Source: Peptidiphaga gingivicola (lineage in GTDB: Bacteria; Actinomycetota; Actinomycetes; Actinomycetales; Actinomycetaceae). Taken from it: 64,000 bases of DNA. The notes under the pieces are model-generated. The model was not told where the DNA came from, made no database searches, and saw only the letters and a program-made list of their open reading frames with translations. Where the stretch lies: assembly GCF_001652275.1 (NCBI RefSeq), contig NZ_LVZK01000001.1, forward strand, positions 1,550,001-1,614,000, read 5' to 3'. The position numbers and the translations under genes are program-made. Positions 1 through 9,511 of this stretch are shown here, piece after piece; the first letter of the stretch is position 1; each line of letters opens with the position of its first letter.

Positions 1-454
1 CGCGGTTTACATCGTCGCGATCTTCTTCATGGGGAAAATTTCGGATATGTTCGGACGGCGTCGCATGCTCGTCGGAGCGTGCCTGGCCTTCATCGTGCTC
101 TCGATCCCGCTGTTCTGGGTGATGGAGCAGGGCAACGTCGTCATGATCGTGGCCGCCGAGGCCGTGTTCGCCCTGATCCTCACGGCCAACGACGGAACCC
201 TCGCGACGTTTCTGGCCGAAAGCTTCCCGACCGAAGTCAGGTATTCGGGTTTCGCCCTCTCTTTCAACTCGGCCAACGCCCTGGTGGGGGGAACGGCGCC
301 GCTCGTCGCGACGTGGCTCATCAAGGTCACCGGCACGGCGATCGCCCCCGCTTTCTATCTGACGTGCATCTCCGTGCTTGCGCTTGGCGCGATGTGCGCC
401 TCGCGAAGCATCGCCCGCGAGTCGGCCAGCTTGGCCGAGGAAAACGACGCTTAG
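1..454 (+). CDS. MFS transporter, C-terminal fragment (5' end outside window)
   Basis: The open frame is already running at base 2, so only the last ~150 residues are present. They contain the MFS inter-helix signature GKISDMFGRRRML followed by four hydrophobic helices, and a short charged tail ending EENDA. This matches the second half of a 12-helix major facilitator of the metabolite:H+ symporter type. The substrate cannot be read from the fragment. The internal ATG at 29 lies inside the conserved loop and is not the true start. A TetR regulator follows 146 bases downstream on the same strand, which may or may not be linked. Confidence 0.85.
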   Translation, partial: AVYIVAIFFMGKISDMFGRRRMLVGACLAFIVLSIPLFWVMEQGNVVMIVAAEAVFALILTANDGTLATFLAESFPTEVRYSGFALSFNSANALVGGTAPLVATWLIKVTGTAIAPAFYLTCISVLALGAMCASRSIARESASLAEENDA

Positions 455-600
455 ATCGGAGGCGTGCGGACCATGAGTTCAGGCGCTGGTCATCGCATTC
501 CCGAGTCGGGCGCGATTGGTGGCGTTTGGGCCATGGCGGGCCTTCTCGCGACAGCTGAGAGCGCTCGTCCGCCACAGGGGGAAGGCGGTGGCGCGAGAAC

Positions 601-1203
601 ATGAGGGCTTCCGATGAGCTCGGGGCAGCCTCCAGCGGAGGGGCAGCCACTTTGAAAGGAGAGGCCAGAAGAAGGCAGATCGTGGAGGCCGCAGCGGCAC
701 TCGTGCGTGAGGGCGGCCCGTCCTCGGTCAGCCATCGGGCCGTCGCCCGCCGCGCGGGATGTTCGCTGTCGGCCACCACCTACTACTTCGAGGGGCTGGA
801 GGACCTTCTCCACCAGGCAGGCGCCCTGAACATTTCTCTGTGGGCCTCGCGGGCCGAGCGCGTGGCCGAACGGGTCGAGTCCCGCGCCGCGGAGGACGTC
901 GCAATGGCGGAGCGGGTCGAGGCGATCCTGTCCGCCACTCTCCCGAGCGGACAGGCGCTCATCGGCCACTACGCGCAGCTGATAAGCGCGGGCGATTTCG
1001 CGCCTGTCGCGAGCGCCTATCGAACGGGGCGCTCACGGCTCAATGCGGCCGTCGCCAGGGTGCTCGCCCATTTGCGCATCGACCTGACGGCCGACCTGGT
1101 GATCGCCGTCGTCGACGGCGCCGCCGTCTCTGCCCTGTCCGAAGGGCGCGACGTCAAAGCCACGGCCAGAGAGCTCCTGGAATTCGTCTGTCGGCGCTCC
1201 TGA
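601..1203 (+). CDS. TetR/AcrR-family transcriptional regulator
   Basis: The protein has 200 residues. Residues ~20-70 carry a TetR-type helix-turn-helix: RRRQIVEAAAALV, then SHRAVARRAGCSLSATTYYF, where the YYF end of the recognition helix is characteristic. The remainder is a variable all-helical ligand domain of unknown specificity. The first ATG has a Ser/Gly-rich lead-in of ~18 residues, so a start slightly further downstream is possible. It follows the MFS fragment on the same strand and could control it, as is common for TetR-transporter pairs; this is inference from position only. Confidence 0.85.
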   Translation: MRASDELGAASSGGAATLKGEARRRQIVEAAAALVREGGPSSVSHRAVARRAGCSLSATTYYFEGLEDLLHQAGALNISLWASRAERVAERVESRAAEDVAMAERVEAILSATLPSGQALIGHYAQLISAGDFAPVASAYRTGRSRLNAAVARVLAHLRIDLTADLVIAVVDGAAVSALSEGRDVKATARELLEFVCRRS

Positions 1204-1425
1204 GGCCGTGCCGCCTCAACGGGTTTTGCGGCTTCGCCGAACCGTCGAATCGTCGAATTGCCTCGGGACGTTTTGTGTATTTCTCGAAGCGCTTGAACGG
1301 TTAGCCTTGACTATTTTCCGAATTGCCGGGCGCTTCGGCAAATCTCCCGCCGAAGTCACCCGGCAAACGGCTCCGAGAGTCAGCTTTTGAAAAAGCTCAG
1401 AATCGGCTCTCGAAGAAGCCCGGAG

Positions 1426-1812
1426 TCAGTTCCCGTGGAAGACGGCCTCCAGGTTGTTGCCGTCGGGATCCAGGACGAACGCCGCATAGTAGCCGGGGTG
1501 ATAATGCGGACGCTCGCCCGGCTCCCCGTTGTCGGCGCCGCCCGCGGCTATGGCCGCCCGATAGAAGGCATCCACCTGTTTGGCCGACGAGGCCGAAACG
1601 GCAATGTGGCAGGGCGTCGGGCTCTCTGCCGGCACGATCCACAGGTCTGGAGGAATCGGTGCGTTCTCGGGGGCATTCGGCAAAGGCGCACCCATGCCGA
1701 CGACGGGCCCGTGCTCCATGACGATACGGTAGCCGAGCGGTTCCAACGCTGCTGCGTAAAAGGCTATGGAAACCTCTGGATTGCTTACATTAATGGAAAT
1801 GTGGTCGATCAT
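1426..1812 (-). CDS. VOC-superfamily (glyoxalase/bleomycin-resistance fold) protein
   Basis: A 128-residue single-module VOC protein. It begins MIDHISINVSNPEVSIAFY, the usual first beta strand and helix with a metal-ligand His, and ends AFVLDPDGNNLEAVFH, the usual last strand with a ligand Glu. The central YYAAF and DPDGNNLE elements are typical of the catechol dioxygenase/lactoylglutathione lyase group. The start at 1812 was chosen because homologues begin at this motif; the open frame extends further upstream without family similarity. Substrate unknown. It stands alone, convergent with the TetR gene and ~150 bases downstream of the ABC permease stop. Confidence 0.85.
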   Translation of the reverse strand: MIDHISINVSNPEVSIAFYAAALEPLGYRIVMEHGPVVGMGAPLPNAPENAPIPPDLWIVPAESPTPCHIAVSASSAKQVDAFYRAAIAAGGADNGEPGERPHYHPGYYAAFVLDPDGNNLEAVFHGN

Positions 1813-1959
1813 GTCCCAAGGATAGTCCGCGGTCGGCCTCAAAGGGGATTTTGCCGATTGCATGTCGAGGGGCCGATGCCCAGGACGGTCGAGGCGAAGC
1901 CCGGCCGCCAGGAGGGGCACCGCCGAGGCAGGAGCGGCCACGACGCCAGGAGAGGCGGC

Positions 1960-3558
1960 TTACGACGCGAGGATGTCGCGGCGACGGCAGGCGGCCGTCG
2001 CAAGCGCGGATGCGGCGAGCCCGACGGCGAGCAATCCGAGGGCCTGGGGAAGGTGCTCGGTGTCAGAGGGGGAGAAGGACCATCCCAGAAGCGTCGTCTT
2101 GGACGCCCACTCCGGCAGCTCCAGAAGCTTCCCGAACCAGGACAGTGCGAAGGACCATCCGACCAGCGCCCACACTCCGGCGGTCAGCTTCCTCGAAAGC
2201 GCGTAAAGCAAACATCCCACGCCTACGAGGCACACGCACGCGGGACATTGGGTGGCGGTTTTCCAGGCGATCTCGCGCCCGTGCTCCCAGTCGAGGGAAA
2301 GGCCGACGGCGACGGCGAGGGTCACTGCGCCCGCGGCCGTCAGGATCGCCGATTCCACGGCGCCCGCGACGGCATGGGCCGCGACGACTCTGCTTCTGGA
2401 GGTCCCGCTGGCCAGCTCGACGTCGAGGATCCCTTTCTTCTCCGTTTCGGCGAGTGAAGAGATCGCATTCGCCGATTCGCAGACGATGACAATGCCGACG
2501 ATGACCGAGAAGATTGAAACGATCTGAGACGTGGCCTCGCCGCCTCCGGACATTTTCGAGAGGAGGTCGGAGTAATCGGCGTTTTTCTTTGTCAAAGTGA
2601 CGAAAGAACCCGCCATGGAGCCGATGAGGGCGGCCGTCGCGACGACGCCGACGAGCCACCCGAGCAGCCTGCGCCGCCCCAGTCGCAGCGTCAGCGAGAA
2701 AACGCCGGCCGCCCGCAGGCGAGAGCCCGAGCGGTTCGCCGACTTCAGATAGGCCCCGTGAAGCTCCCTGCGCGAATACAGGCGCCAGGCCGACGCGGCG
2801 AGCGCGAGCACGGCGAGGGCCGCGGGAATCGCGAGAAGGAAACGATCGGCGGTGTAGGGCTCGAGCAAATCCTTCCATCCCAGGGGAGTGAGCCATTGCA
2901 CCCAATCCCAGCCGGCGGCAACCGCTCCGACGCGCAGGGAAAACGCCGCGAACAGCGCCACGAGGGAGATTCGACGCGCCCCGACGGCGTCGTCGGCAAG
3001 CTGAGAGGCGACGAGGCCAATCGCCGAGAACGCGCAGCCCGCGAGGGCAATCGCGACCCCCAGGCACACCGAGCCGGCCACGGAGATCTCAGAAAGCAGC
3101 GGCGCCTGCACGGCTAGGACGAAGCCGCAGCCGAAACCGGCGGCCAAGGAGAAGACCGTTCCGACAGCGGCTTGAACGGCGAACACGACCGCCCGGCTGA
3201 CCCCGGTCCCTTCGACAAGCTCGCGAAGGCCGTCGTCTTCGCCGCGGCGCCCGACGGTCGTGACAATGAGAATGGCCGCGATCGCCGTGAAAACCAAAAG
3301 GAGCATTCCCGTTTCCCACTGGACGAGCTGGCCGACCGTGCCGGGTTGAGGGACCGTCCCGAACAGAAGGCGCGTCGCCGCATTGGAGTTCATCATCTCG
3401 ATCACGGATCTGCGAAGCTCCATGCTTCCCAGATCATTCCGGTAGGCGTTGGGAACAACTGCCAAGACGAGGCAGAAGGAGCCGATCCACGCGGCGAATG
3501 CCAGCCGTTGGCGACGCAGGGCGACGCCGAAAAGGGTCCTGAAATCCTTGGCGTTCAT
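1960..3558 (-). CDS. ABC-2 type exporter permease (two-repeat, drug/polyketide exporter type)
   Basis: A 532-residue, very hydrophobic protein with about 12 predicted membrane segments in two similar halves, as in the actinobacterial exporter permeases annotated 'polyketide antibiotic exporter'. The N-terminus is short (MNAKDFRTLFGVALRRQRL) and leads directly into helix 1. The start codon overlaps the stop of the ATPase gene by 4 bases (ATGA arrangement), so the two are translationally coupled. With the ATPase and the MerR gene it forms one minus-strand operon. Likely role is export of a toxic hydrophobic compound; the substrate cannot be inferred. Confidence 0.88.
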   Translation of the reverse strand: MNAKDFRTLFGVALRRQRLAFAAWIGSFCLVLAVVPNAYRNDLGSMELRRSVIEMMNSNAATRLLFGTVPQPGTVGQLVQWETGMLLLVFTAIAAILIVTTVGRRGEDDGLRELVEGTGVSRAVVFAVQAAVGTVFSLAAGFGCGFVLAVQAPLLSEISVAGSVCLGVAIALAGCAFSAIGLVASQLADDAVGARRISLVALFAAFSLRVGAVAAGWDWVQWLTPLGWKDLLEPYTADRFLLAIPAALAVLALAASAWRLYSRRELHGAYLKSANRSGSRLRAAGVFSLTLRLGRRRLLGWLVGVVATAALIGSMAGSFVTLTKKNADYSDLLSKMSGGGEATSQIVSIFSVIVGIVIVCESANAISSLAETEKKGILDVELASGTSRSRVVAAHAVAGAVESAILTAAGAVTLAVAVGLSLDWEHGREIAWKTATQCPACVCLVGVGCLLYALSRKLTAGVWALVGWSFALSWFGKLLELPEWASKTTLLGWSFSPSDTEHLPQALGLLAVGLAASALATAACRRRDILAS

Positions 3559-4454
3559 CGGACCGTCGCCTCGTAATGCCGAAGGAACAGGTCCTCAAGG
3601 CTCGCAGCCGTGCATGTGATGTCGGCCAAACCCGCCGCGACGGCCGCGCCGAGGACAGCCGGCACGCGAGCGGCGTCGGCCTCCGCAACGACGTCGCCGT
3701 CGTCCCACGCAACGGCGACGCCCTTCGACTCGACGTCCGCGAAGAGGCTCTTCAGCCGCGATTCCTCGCCGCGCACGCGTATCTCACGTGCTCCCAGATG
3801 CCTGAGCCGGTCGAGCCTGCCCGTCTCCACCGTGACGCCGTCCTTGATGATCGTCACATGCGAACACAGAGCCTGCACCTCGCCCAGAATGTGGCTCGAG
3901 AGGAGAACCGTCCGCCCTTCCGCCTTCGCTTGGGCGATGCACTCGCCGAAGATCTGCTCCATCAAAGGGTCGAGCCCGCTCGTCGGCTCGTCAAGAACAA
4001 GCAGATCGACGGGGGCCGACAGGGCGGCCACCAGGATCACCTTCTGCCTGTTTCCCTTCGAATACGTTCTGATGCGTTTCGAAGGATCGAGGCGGAAACG
4101 CTCGATGAGCTCGCGCTCGCGGGCCTCGTCGCGCCTTCCCCGCAGCGCGGCCAGGGCGTCGAGGGCCTGCTGCCCGGTGAGATTCGGCCACAGGGCCACC
4201 TCGCCCGGAACGTAGGCCACGCGCCGGTTGATGTCGTGGGCCGACGCAGACGGGTCCATGCCGAACACCCGCACAGTTCCGGCATCGGGGCGATACAGGC
4301 CTAACAGGCATCGGATCGTCGTCGATTTGCCCGAGCCGTTCGGGCCGAGGAATCCGTGGACGGCCCCTTCCTCCACGGCGAGGTCGAGCGAATCGAGCGC
4401 GCGCAACTGTCCGAAGGCCTTCACAAGGCCTTTGACTTCAATGGTCTCCGCCAT
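3555..4454 (-). CDS. ABC transporter ATP-binding protein (exporter type)
   Basis: A 299-residue nucleotide-binding subunit. It has Walker A (LGPNGSGKSTTIRCL), a C-loop variant (RTYSKGNRQKVILV), Walker B (LLVLDEPTSGLDP) and the H-loop (LLSSHIL), followed by the C-terminal extension found in DrrA/CcmA-type exporters. The start at 4454 is set by a strong Shine-Dalgarno (AAAGGAG) 7 bases upstream and by family alignment; the longer frame upstream is the MerR gene read in another phase. It overlaps the MerR 3' end by 17 bases and the permease start by 4, so the three are co-transcribed. Confidence 0.93.
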   Translation of the reverse strand: MAETIEVKGLVKAFGQLRALDSLDLAVEEGAVHGFLGPNGSGKSTTIRCLLGLYRPDAGTVRVFGMDPSASAHDINRRVAYVPGEVALWPNLTGQQALDALAALRGRRDEARERELIERFRLDPSKRIRTYSKGNRQKVILVAALSAPVDLLVLDEPTSGLDPLMEQIFGECIAQAKAEGRTVLLSSHILGEVQALCSHVTIIKDGVTVETGRLDRLRHLGAREIRVRGEESRLKSLFADVESKGVAVAWDDGDVVAEADAARVPAVLGAAVAAGLADITCTAASLEDLFLRHYEATVR

Positions 4455-5526
4455 CGATTTCTCCTTTTGTTTCGTGAGTGTGTGCAGCGCCCGCCTTTTC
4501 GCCGGCACGGGCGGAGCCTGCCTTTTCCTGAGCTCGCGCGGCGCCCGCAGGCTCTGCAGCGCCGTCTTGCGTCGTTTTTGCGTTTTCTTCTTTCGTCGCT
4601 TTGCGAGCCGCGTTTGCTCCGCGAGCCGAGGCCTTCGCCCCGTGATTCGCCCTGTGAGCCGAAGTCTCTGCCCCATGATCCGAAGCGTTTGCGAGGCCGG
4701 AAAGCCCAATCAGAATCCGAATCCAGTCTACTTCATGATCCGAAGCGTTTGCCTTTGGCGCGGCCTCGAAGGCCTCGGGCTCGACCCATCCGAGCCTGAC
4801 CAGGCACAGTTCCATGAACTGGCGATGCTTTCGATCGGGGTAAGCAACCCTCGTCGCCAGGAGAAGGCGGTCGAAGTCGGCGCTTATGCCGACGATGTTG
4901 TCGGCCAGGCCGGCGAGGCCGAATTTGCTCGCGAGCTTGGTGTAGACGACGACGAATCGGTCCACGAGGGGGCCGACGTCGTCGGCGTCCATCGCCTCGG
5001 CGAAGATCTCGAGCCCCTCGACCATGGCGTCGATGTCGGCCTCGGTGGCCGAGTACAGCGCGACGTCGGGAAACTTGTCCCACGCCCCGATGATCGAGGC
5101 GATGACGCGGTCGCGCTCGAGGAGCTCGATGTGACGGGGATTCGTCAGGCGGGAACGGACAGCAGTGTAAAGAGAGTCGAGGGAGGCCGGCAGGGGAGAG
5201 ATCGTCGCGTCGCTTTTGGCCAGCTCGCGCAAGCCCTCGATCCTGTCGCGTTGAGCGGCGAGCTTTTGGATCTCCGCATCTATCCGCTCCAGGGCGGAGT
5301 CGAAGTCTTCCGTCGCGTCTTTTGACGAGCCGTCGAGCAGGTGGCCGATGGAAGCGAGGCTCATCCCGGATTCGGCCAGCCACCTGATTCGCACGAGGCG
5401 GGCAAGATCGTCGAAGCCGTAGTCTCGGGGCCTTCCCTCGGGAATCGGAAGCAGGCCCACGGCGTGGTACCAGCGAACGGCGCGCACCGTGGTGCCGGCA
5501 AGGTAGGCGACCTCGGAAACTTTCAT
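4438..5526 (-). CDS. MerR-family regulator with a long low-complexity C-terminal tail
   Basis: A 362-residue protein. Residues 1-70 are a MerR DNA-binding head ([20 protein letters not shown], then [20 protein letters not shown]), followed by a coiled-coil linker and a helical effector domain to ~residue 240. The last ~110 residues are Ala/Lys/Glu/His-rich with imperfect repeats around NASDH and ANHGAKAS, partly encoded by a 19-bp exact DNA repeat. This tail is unusual for the family. The gene is first in the operon with the ABC exporter. A perfect dyad in a 19-bp promoter spacer just upstream suggests autoregulation and effector-dependent activation of the exporter. Confidence 0.88.
   Translation of the reverse strand: MKVSEVAYLAGTTVRAVRWYHAVGLLPIPEGRPRDYGFDDLARLVRIRWLAESGMSLASIGHLLDGSSKDATEDFDSALERIDAEIQKLAAQRDRIEGLRELAKSDATISPLPASLDSLYTAVRSRLTNPRHIELLERDRVIASIIGAWDKFPDVALYSATEADIDAMVEGLEIFAEAMDADDVGPLVDRFVVVYTKLASKFGLAGLADNIVGISADFDRLLLATRVAYPDRKHRQFMELCLVRLGWVEPEAFEAAPKANASDHEVDWIRILIGLSGLANASDHGAETSAHRANHGAKASARGANAARKATKEENAKTTQDGAAEPAGAARAQEKAGSARAGEKAGAAHTHETKGEIDGGDH
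4674..4752. repeat. Two exact 19-bp direct repeats, 60 bp apart, in the MerR tail
   Basis: CATGATCCGAAGCGTTTGC occurs at 4674-4692 and again at 4734-4752. The period is exactly 60 bp (20 codons), so the reading frame of the MerR gene is kept and both copies encode the ANASDH element. More degenerate related copies lie between 4590 and 4670. This looks like in-frame tandem expansion of a disordered tail. Confidence 0.85.
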
Positions 5527-5532
5527 GCCCCT

Positions 5533-5563
5533 ATCTCATCATGTGACGTTACGTCACATGCAA
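5533..5563 (-). promoter_or_regulatory. MerR-type promoter with 19-bp spacer and perfect dyad
   Basis: Reading the minus strand: -35 TTGCAT (5563-5558), a 19-bp spacer and -10 TGAGAT (5538-5533). Most of the spacer is the dyad CATGTGACGT-T-ACGTCACATG (5540-5560, 10-bp perfect arms). An over-long 19-bp spacer containing the operator is the classic MerR-regulated promoter design. The -10 ends only 6 bases before the MerR ATG at 5526, so the transcript may be leaderless, although AGGGG just upstream could also act as a ribosome site. Confidence 0.7.
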
Positions 5564-5805
5564 GCGACTTTGGCCGCCGGACGTTCGGGCTGCGCACCAA
5601 CGCAAGCAAAAGCGCCGCGCAGCCTGGCCGAGCGGGAACTCGCGCCGCCCCGACGTGCCTTGCGCCGTCCGGCTGCGCGATGCGCCGTCGACGTCGGACG
5701 TCGCACCGTCCGGCTGCGCGCCGCCCCTTCGGTGCCCTAGCTCACTCGGCGCACTGCGCTTCCGCCGAGCCTCGGCGAGCTTGCGAGCGTTACCCTTGTT
5801 GCATC

Positions 5806-7308
5806 ATGGCTATCACAAATGCTGCGGGCTCAGACATCCGCGTTCGCTTCTGTCCTTCGCCGACCGGCGCGCCCCACGTGGGAATGGTGCGCACGTGCCT
5901 TTTCAACTACGCCTATGCGCGCCACGTGGGCGGCACTTTCGTCTTCCGAATTGAAGACACCGACGCCGCCCGCGACTCCGAGGATTCCTTCGACGCGATC
6001 GTCGATTCGCTGACGTGGATGGGTCTCGAATGGGACGAGGGCGTCGGCGTCGGCGGGCCCCACGGGCCGTACCGCCAATCGGAACGCGGAGAGATCTATC
6101 GCGACGTCGCCGCGAAGCTTCTGGCCGGCGGGTACGCGTACGAGTCCTTTTCGACGCCGGAGGAGGTCGAGGAGCGCCACCGAGCCGCCGGGCGCGATCC
6201 GAAACTCGGCTACGACGGCTTCGACCGCGGCCTGACCGAGGAACAGAAGGCAGCGTACAGGGCGGAGGGCCGCAAACCGGTCATTCGCATGCGCATGCCC
6301 GACGCCGACGTCTCTTTCACCGACCTCGTGCGCGGAGAGATTGTTTTCAAGGCCGGATCGGTTCCCGACTACGTCATCGTCCGCGCGAACGGCGACCCCC
6401 TCTACACGCTGACGAATCCGGTCGACGACGCCATGATGGAGATCACCGACGTGCTGCGCGGAGAGGACCTCCTTTCCTCCACGCCGCGTCAGATCGTGCT
6501 CTATCGCGCGCTTGAGGAGCTCGGCGTCGCGAAGTTCACTCCGAGGTTCGGCCACCTGCCCTACGTCATGGGGGAGGGGAACAAGAAACTGTCCAAGCGC
6601 GATCCGCAATCCAACCTCCTGCTTCACCGCGAGCGCGGCGTGATCCCCGAGGGGCTGCTCAACTACCTCGCCCTGCTGGGGTGGGCCATCAGCCCGGACA
6701 ACGACGTGTTCACGAAGGACGAGATGGTCGCCGCCTTCGAGATAGACGCCGTCAACCCCAATCCCGCCAGGTTCGACGAGAAGAAGTGCACGGCCATCAA
6801 CGCCGAACACATTCGCCGGCTCGACGTCGCCGATTACGCCTCGCGCCTGGTTCCCTTCCTCGCACGGGAGGGAATTGTGGGCTCCGACAAGTACGAGGGG
6901 CTGACCGACGCCGAACGCAGGATTCTCGACGCCGCCGCGCCCCTGGCGCAGACTCGGATGCAGCTTCTCGGCGAGGCGCCGGACCTGCTGCGGTTCCTCT
7001 TCGTCGGCGCTGAAGACGTCGTATACAACGAGAAGGCCGTGGCCAAACTCAAGGATTCGGCCCCTGCGGCCCTTGCGGGGGCGGCCGAGGCGGTGCGCTC
7101 GATGGAGTCGTTTAAGCCTGAAGAGCTCAAAGAGGCCCTCGACGCCAAACTCGTCGAGGGATTGGGCATCAAGCCGCGGCTGGCCTTCGGCCCGCTCTTC
7201 GTCGCCATGACCGGCACGAACGTCTCGATTCCGGTGGTCGACTCCATGGCGATCCTCGGGAAGGACGAGGCGCTCGCGAGAATCGAGCGGCTTCTGGCGC
7301 GCCTGTAG
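5806..7308 (+). CDS. gltX: Glutamyl-tRNA synthetase
   Basis: A 500-residue class I aminoacyl-tRNA synthetase that charges tRNA-Glu (and, in many bacteria lacking GlnRS, also tRNA-Gln before transamidation). The ATP-site motif is [15 protein letters not shown] (HIGH variant) and the second signature is [11 protein letters not shown] (KLSKR variant). [15 protein letters not shown] is the usual GluRS specificity region. The start at 5806 is set by the conserved N-terminus; the frame upstream is GC-rich without family similarity. No clear Shine-Dalgarno is present, and TACCCT lies 9 bases before the ATG. Three tRNA genes for Gln and Glu lie 2 kb downstream. Confidence 0.97.
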   Translation: MAITNAAGSDIRVRFCPSPTGAPHVGMVRTCLFNYAYARHVGGTFVFRIEDTDAARDSEDSFDAIVDSLTWMGLEWDEGVGVGGPHGPYRQSERGEIYRDVAAKLLAGGYAYESFSTPEEVEERHRAAGRDPKLGYDGFDRGLTEEQKAAYRAEGRKPVIRMRMPDADVSFTDLVRGEIVFKAGSVPDYVIVRANGDPLYTLTNPVDDAMMEITDVLRGEDLLSSTPRQIVLYRALEELGVAKFTPRFGHLPYVMGEGNKKLSKRDPQSNLLLHRERGVIPEGLLNYLALLGWAISPDNDVFTKDEMVAAFEIDAVNPNPARFDEKKCTAINAEHIRRLDVADYASRLVPFLAREGIVGSDKYEGLTDAERRILDAAAPLAQTRMQLLGEAPDLLRFLFVGAEDVVYNEKAVAKLKDSAPAALAGAAEAVRSMESFKPEELKEALDAKLVEGLGIKPRLAFGPLFVAMTGTNVSIPVVDSMAILGKDEALARIERLLARL

Positions 7309-7431
7309 CTCGCGTTTGCGGAAAGCTCGCTCTGACCGGACGGTCGGCGGAGTGTCGCCGGGTCCGGCGGGCGAGCGGCTTCGGCAAGAGTTCCTCTGGC
7401 CGCGCCGGGCGTGCGCCTGTAGTCTGGCTTT

Positions 7432-9081
7432 ATGAGACTGGGACGGCGCATTTTCTGGATTCGCGGGCCGCGGGAGTGGTTTCGCAAGCCGCCCGAAGAT
7501 TCTCAGTCTCCCCGCACCAGCAAGTACGCGGTTCGCCGCGGCATCATGCAGCGCGTCTTGGTCCGTGAGCTTGCGTCCGCGCTGCAGAACGAAGCCAATT
7601 TTTCGGACGGGGGCCGCGCGGAGTGGGCGCAGGGCCTTCCCGCGCTTTCGCCCGTGCATTTTGAGGAATTGCCCTCGCGAATGCGCCTCGTTTTTCAAGA
7701 GCCGAAAAGCCGCCTGTTTCGACGCAAACTGCCGCGGTTTTTGAAGTTGCGCGCCCGAACGCGGGGCCCCGCCTCCGACGATTTGAAGCTGCTCGGCGAC
7801 GTCGTTCCCCACGGCGCGGCTGTGCCGAGCTCATGGATTATTGCTTGCGCGAAAGGAAACGCCGTTCCCCGCAGCATGGCTGTGGCCAGCGGCGAAAAAT
7901 GCGACGGCGACAAACATGACGGCGGGGAGCTTCACGAAGGCGGCGGCCCTCCGGAAGGTCGTCCCAACCTCGGCAGCTCTCCCGAAGACCGCGGCCGCCC
8001 AACATCCGATAGGCGAGAGCTCGTTGAACGCTACGTCGCGGGCGTCGTCGCCTGGTGTGAGCGCGCGCTCGAGGCGGGCGACGAAATAGAGCTCCCGCGA
8101 ATCGTCGAAATGGCTTTGTCTGACGCGACAGTGGGCTACGCCTTCGGCTCGTACGAAGAAGAGATCCCGATCGACGACCTGTGCGGCGAAGGCCTGCGCA
8201 CCCAGCTCGACCGGATCGCCGAGCGTTTGATCGGCCTGCCGGGCCTCGAATGGTGGAGCGAAGGCTTCGACCCTGCCTCCTACACCTGGCATGAGGAGGT
8301 TCCGGCCTCGTCGACCGTCCGCGTCGAACGGCCCGGAGGAGTCCCTGCAGGCTCGGCGGGTCTTGCGGCAACGAGCGGCGCTGCAGAATGGGGTTCGCGG
8401 GCGCCGACGATCTGCGGGGCCGCGTGGTTTCCCTCCTCCGAGATGGAGTGGCCGGTGCTTCATAGCTACCGCGATCTTTCCGCAAGTCGATTCGACCGGG
8501 AGATGTGGGAGGACAGCGTCGTCGACGGGCGCACGTGCACGGAGCAGTGGTTCGGGGACGACGCCGGAGACTGCGACGTCGCCCGATTGGACCGCGGGGT
8601 TCTCGCAGAGGGCGACGGTTCGCGGATAGCATCGATTCACGCGCCCGAAGACTGGATGCGGCTCGTAGCGCGGTTTCCCGCGCGGTTGACCCCGGATGTG
8701 AAGGCAGGGTGGCAGGGCAACGCGGAGGGGCAGATGTACACGGTCGATTGGCAGGCCGCGCGGCGGGAGATCGACGGCGTCTACGTTTCTGTGGCGGGCG
8801 CGCTCAGATCCGCCTTTGCGCCACTTGCCCTTAAGGACGTTTTGAACCTCGAGGGCTCCACGGCCGTTGCGGATTCCGCGGCCTTGGAGGGAAACCCCGC
8901 TTTGGATGATTCGGCGGATCTTGGGGACTTTGCGACCTTGAAGGGCTCCGAGACGGTTCGCAACAAGGAAAATGGAGAGGCGGGGGAGTCTCATGGCTGC
9001 GATCCGCAAACGCCTCTGACTATGATGACCGGTTGGACGCCCGGATCGATTCTCTGGCTCAATCGGCCTGGCGTCTCCTGA
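7432..9081 (+). CDS. Uncharacterised protein with actinobacterial C-terminal WxPG-type motif
   Basis: A 549-residue soluble protein with no catalytic motif that I recognise. Residues ~390-450 (HAPEDWMRLVARFPARLTPD, then WQGNAEGQMYTVDWQAARRE) and the extreme C-terminus (MMTGWTPGSILWLNRPGVS) resemble a recurrent family of uncharacterised actinobacterial proteins that pair a 'DW..L...FP' segment with a terminal GWxPxxxxWL motif. Two interior stretches (~residues 150-200 and 470-530) are low-complexity and acidic. TAGTCT ends 6 bases before the ATG and there is no Shine-Dalgarno, so the mRNA is probably leaderless. The long frame and codon bias support a real gene; function unknown. Confidence 0.7.
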   Translation: MRLGRRIFWIRGPREWFRKPPEDSQSPRTSKYAVRRGIMQRVLVRELASALQNEANFSDGGRAEWAQGLPALSPVHFEELPSRMRLVFQEPKSRLFRRKLPRFLKLRARTRGPASDDLKLLGDVVPHGAAVPSSWIIACAKGNAVPRSMAVASGEKCDGDKHDGGELHEGGGPPEGRPNLGSSPEDRGRPTSDRRELVERYVAGVVAWCERALEAGDEIELPRIVEMALSDATVGYAFGSYEEEIPIDDLCGEGLRTQLDRIAERLIGLPGLEWWSEGFDPASYTWHEEVPASSTVRVERPGGVPAGSAGLAATSGAAEWGSRAPTICGAAWFPSSEMEWPVLHSYRDLSASRFDREMWEDSVVDGRTCTEQWFGDDAGDCDVARLDRGVLAEGDGSRIASIHAPEDWMRLVARFPARLTPDVKAGWQGNAEGQMYTVDWQAARREIDGVYVSVAGALRSAFAPLALKDVLNLEGSTAVADSAALEGNPALDDSADLGDFATLKGSETVRNKENGEAGESHGCDPQTPLTMMTGWTPGSILWLNRPGVS

Positions 9082-9293
9082 GGGGGCGGCCGCCGACAGC
9101 CGGCGCCCGAGCCCTCTGCGAGCCGCCGAAGTCTCCGGCGTCGGGCGAGCGCGCCGGCTTTGCGCCGACGTCGTTCTCCGTGCCGTCCTAACGCTCCGCG
9201 TTCAGTGACGGGATGCACGCGTCGTCGTTTTGCCCAACGGCGCTCAATCCGGTAGCCTTTTTATCTGTCGCCGGCGAAAGCTGGTGATTGCAC

Positions 9294-9365
9294 TGGGGTA
9301 TGGTGTAATTGGCAACACAGGTGATTCTGGTTCATCCGTTCTAGGTTCGAGTCCTGGTACCCCAG
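9294..9365 (+). tRNA. tRNA-Gln (anticodon CTG)
   Basis: A 72-nt cloverleaf. The acceptor arm TGGGGTA pairs with TACCCCA, the anticodon loop is TTCTGGT with CTG at 9327-9329, and the T-loop contains GTTCGAGTC. The discriminator is G and CCA is not encoded. The sequence is close to the consensus bacterial tRNA-Gln. Confidence 0.95.
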
Positions 9366-9399
9366 CGGAGCGATGGTCTTCGACAACCATTTTCTCTGC

Positions 9400-9472
9400 G
9401 CCCCTATCGTCTAGTGGCCCAGGACGCCGCCCTCTCACGGCGGTAACGCGGGTTCAAATCCCGCTGGGGGTA
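9400..9472 (+). tRNA. tRNA-Glu (anticodon CTC), copy 1
   Basis: A 73-nt cloverleaf starting GCCCCTA, with anticodon stem-loop CCGCCCTCTCACGGCGG, T-arm GCGGGTTCAAATCCCGC, acceptor 3' strand TGGGGGT and discriminator A. It lies 34 bases after tRNA-Gln, probably in one transcript. CCA is not encoded. Confidence 0.96.
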
Positions 9473-9511
9473 CGAGTATGTGCGATTTATTCGCGCCTGC
9501 TCAACGGCATT

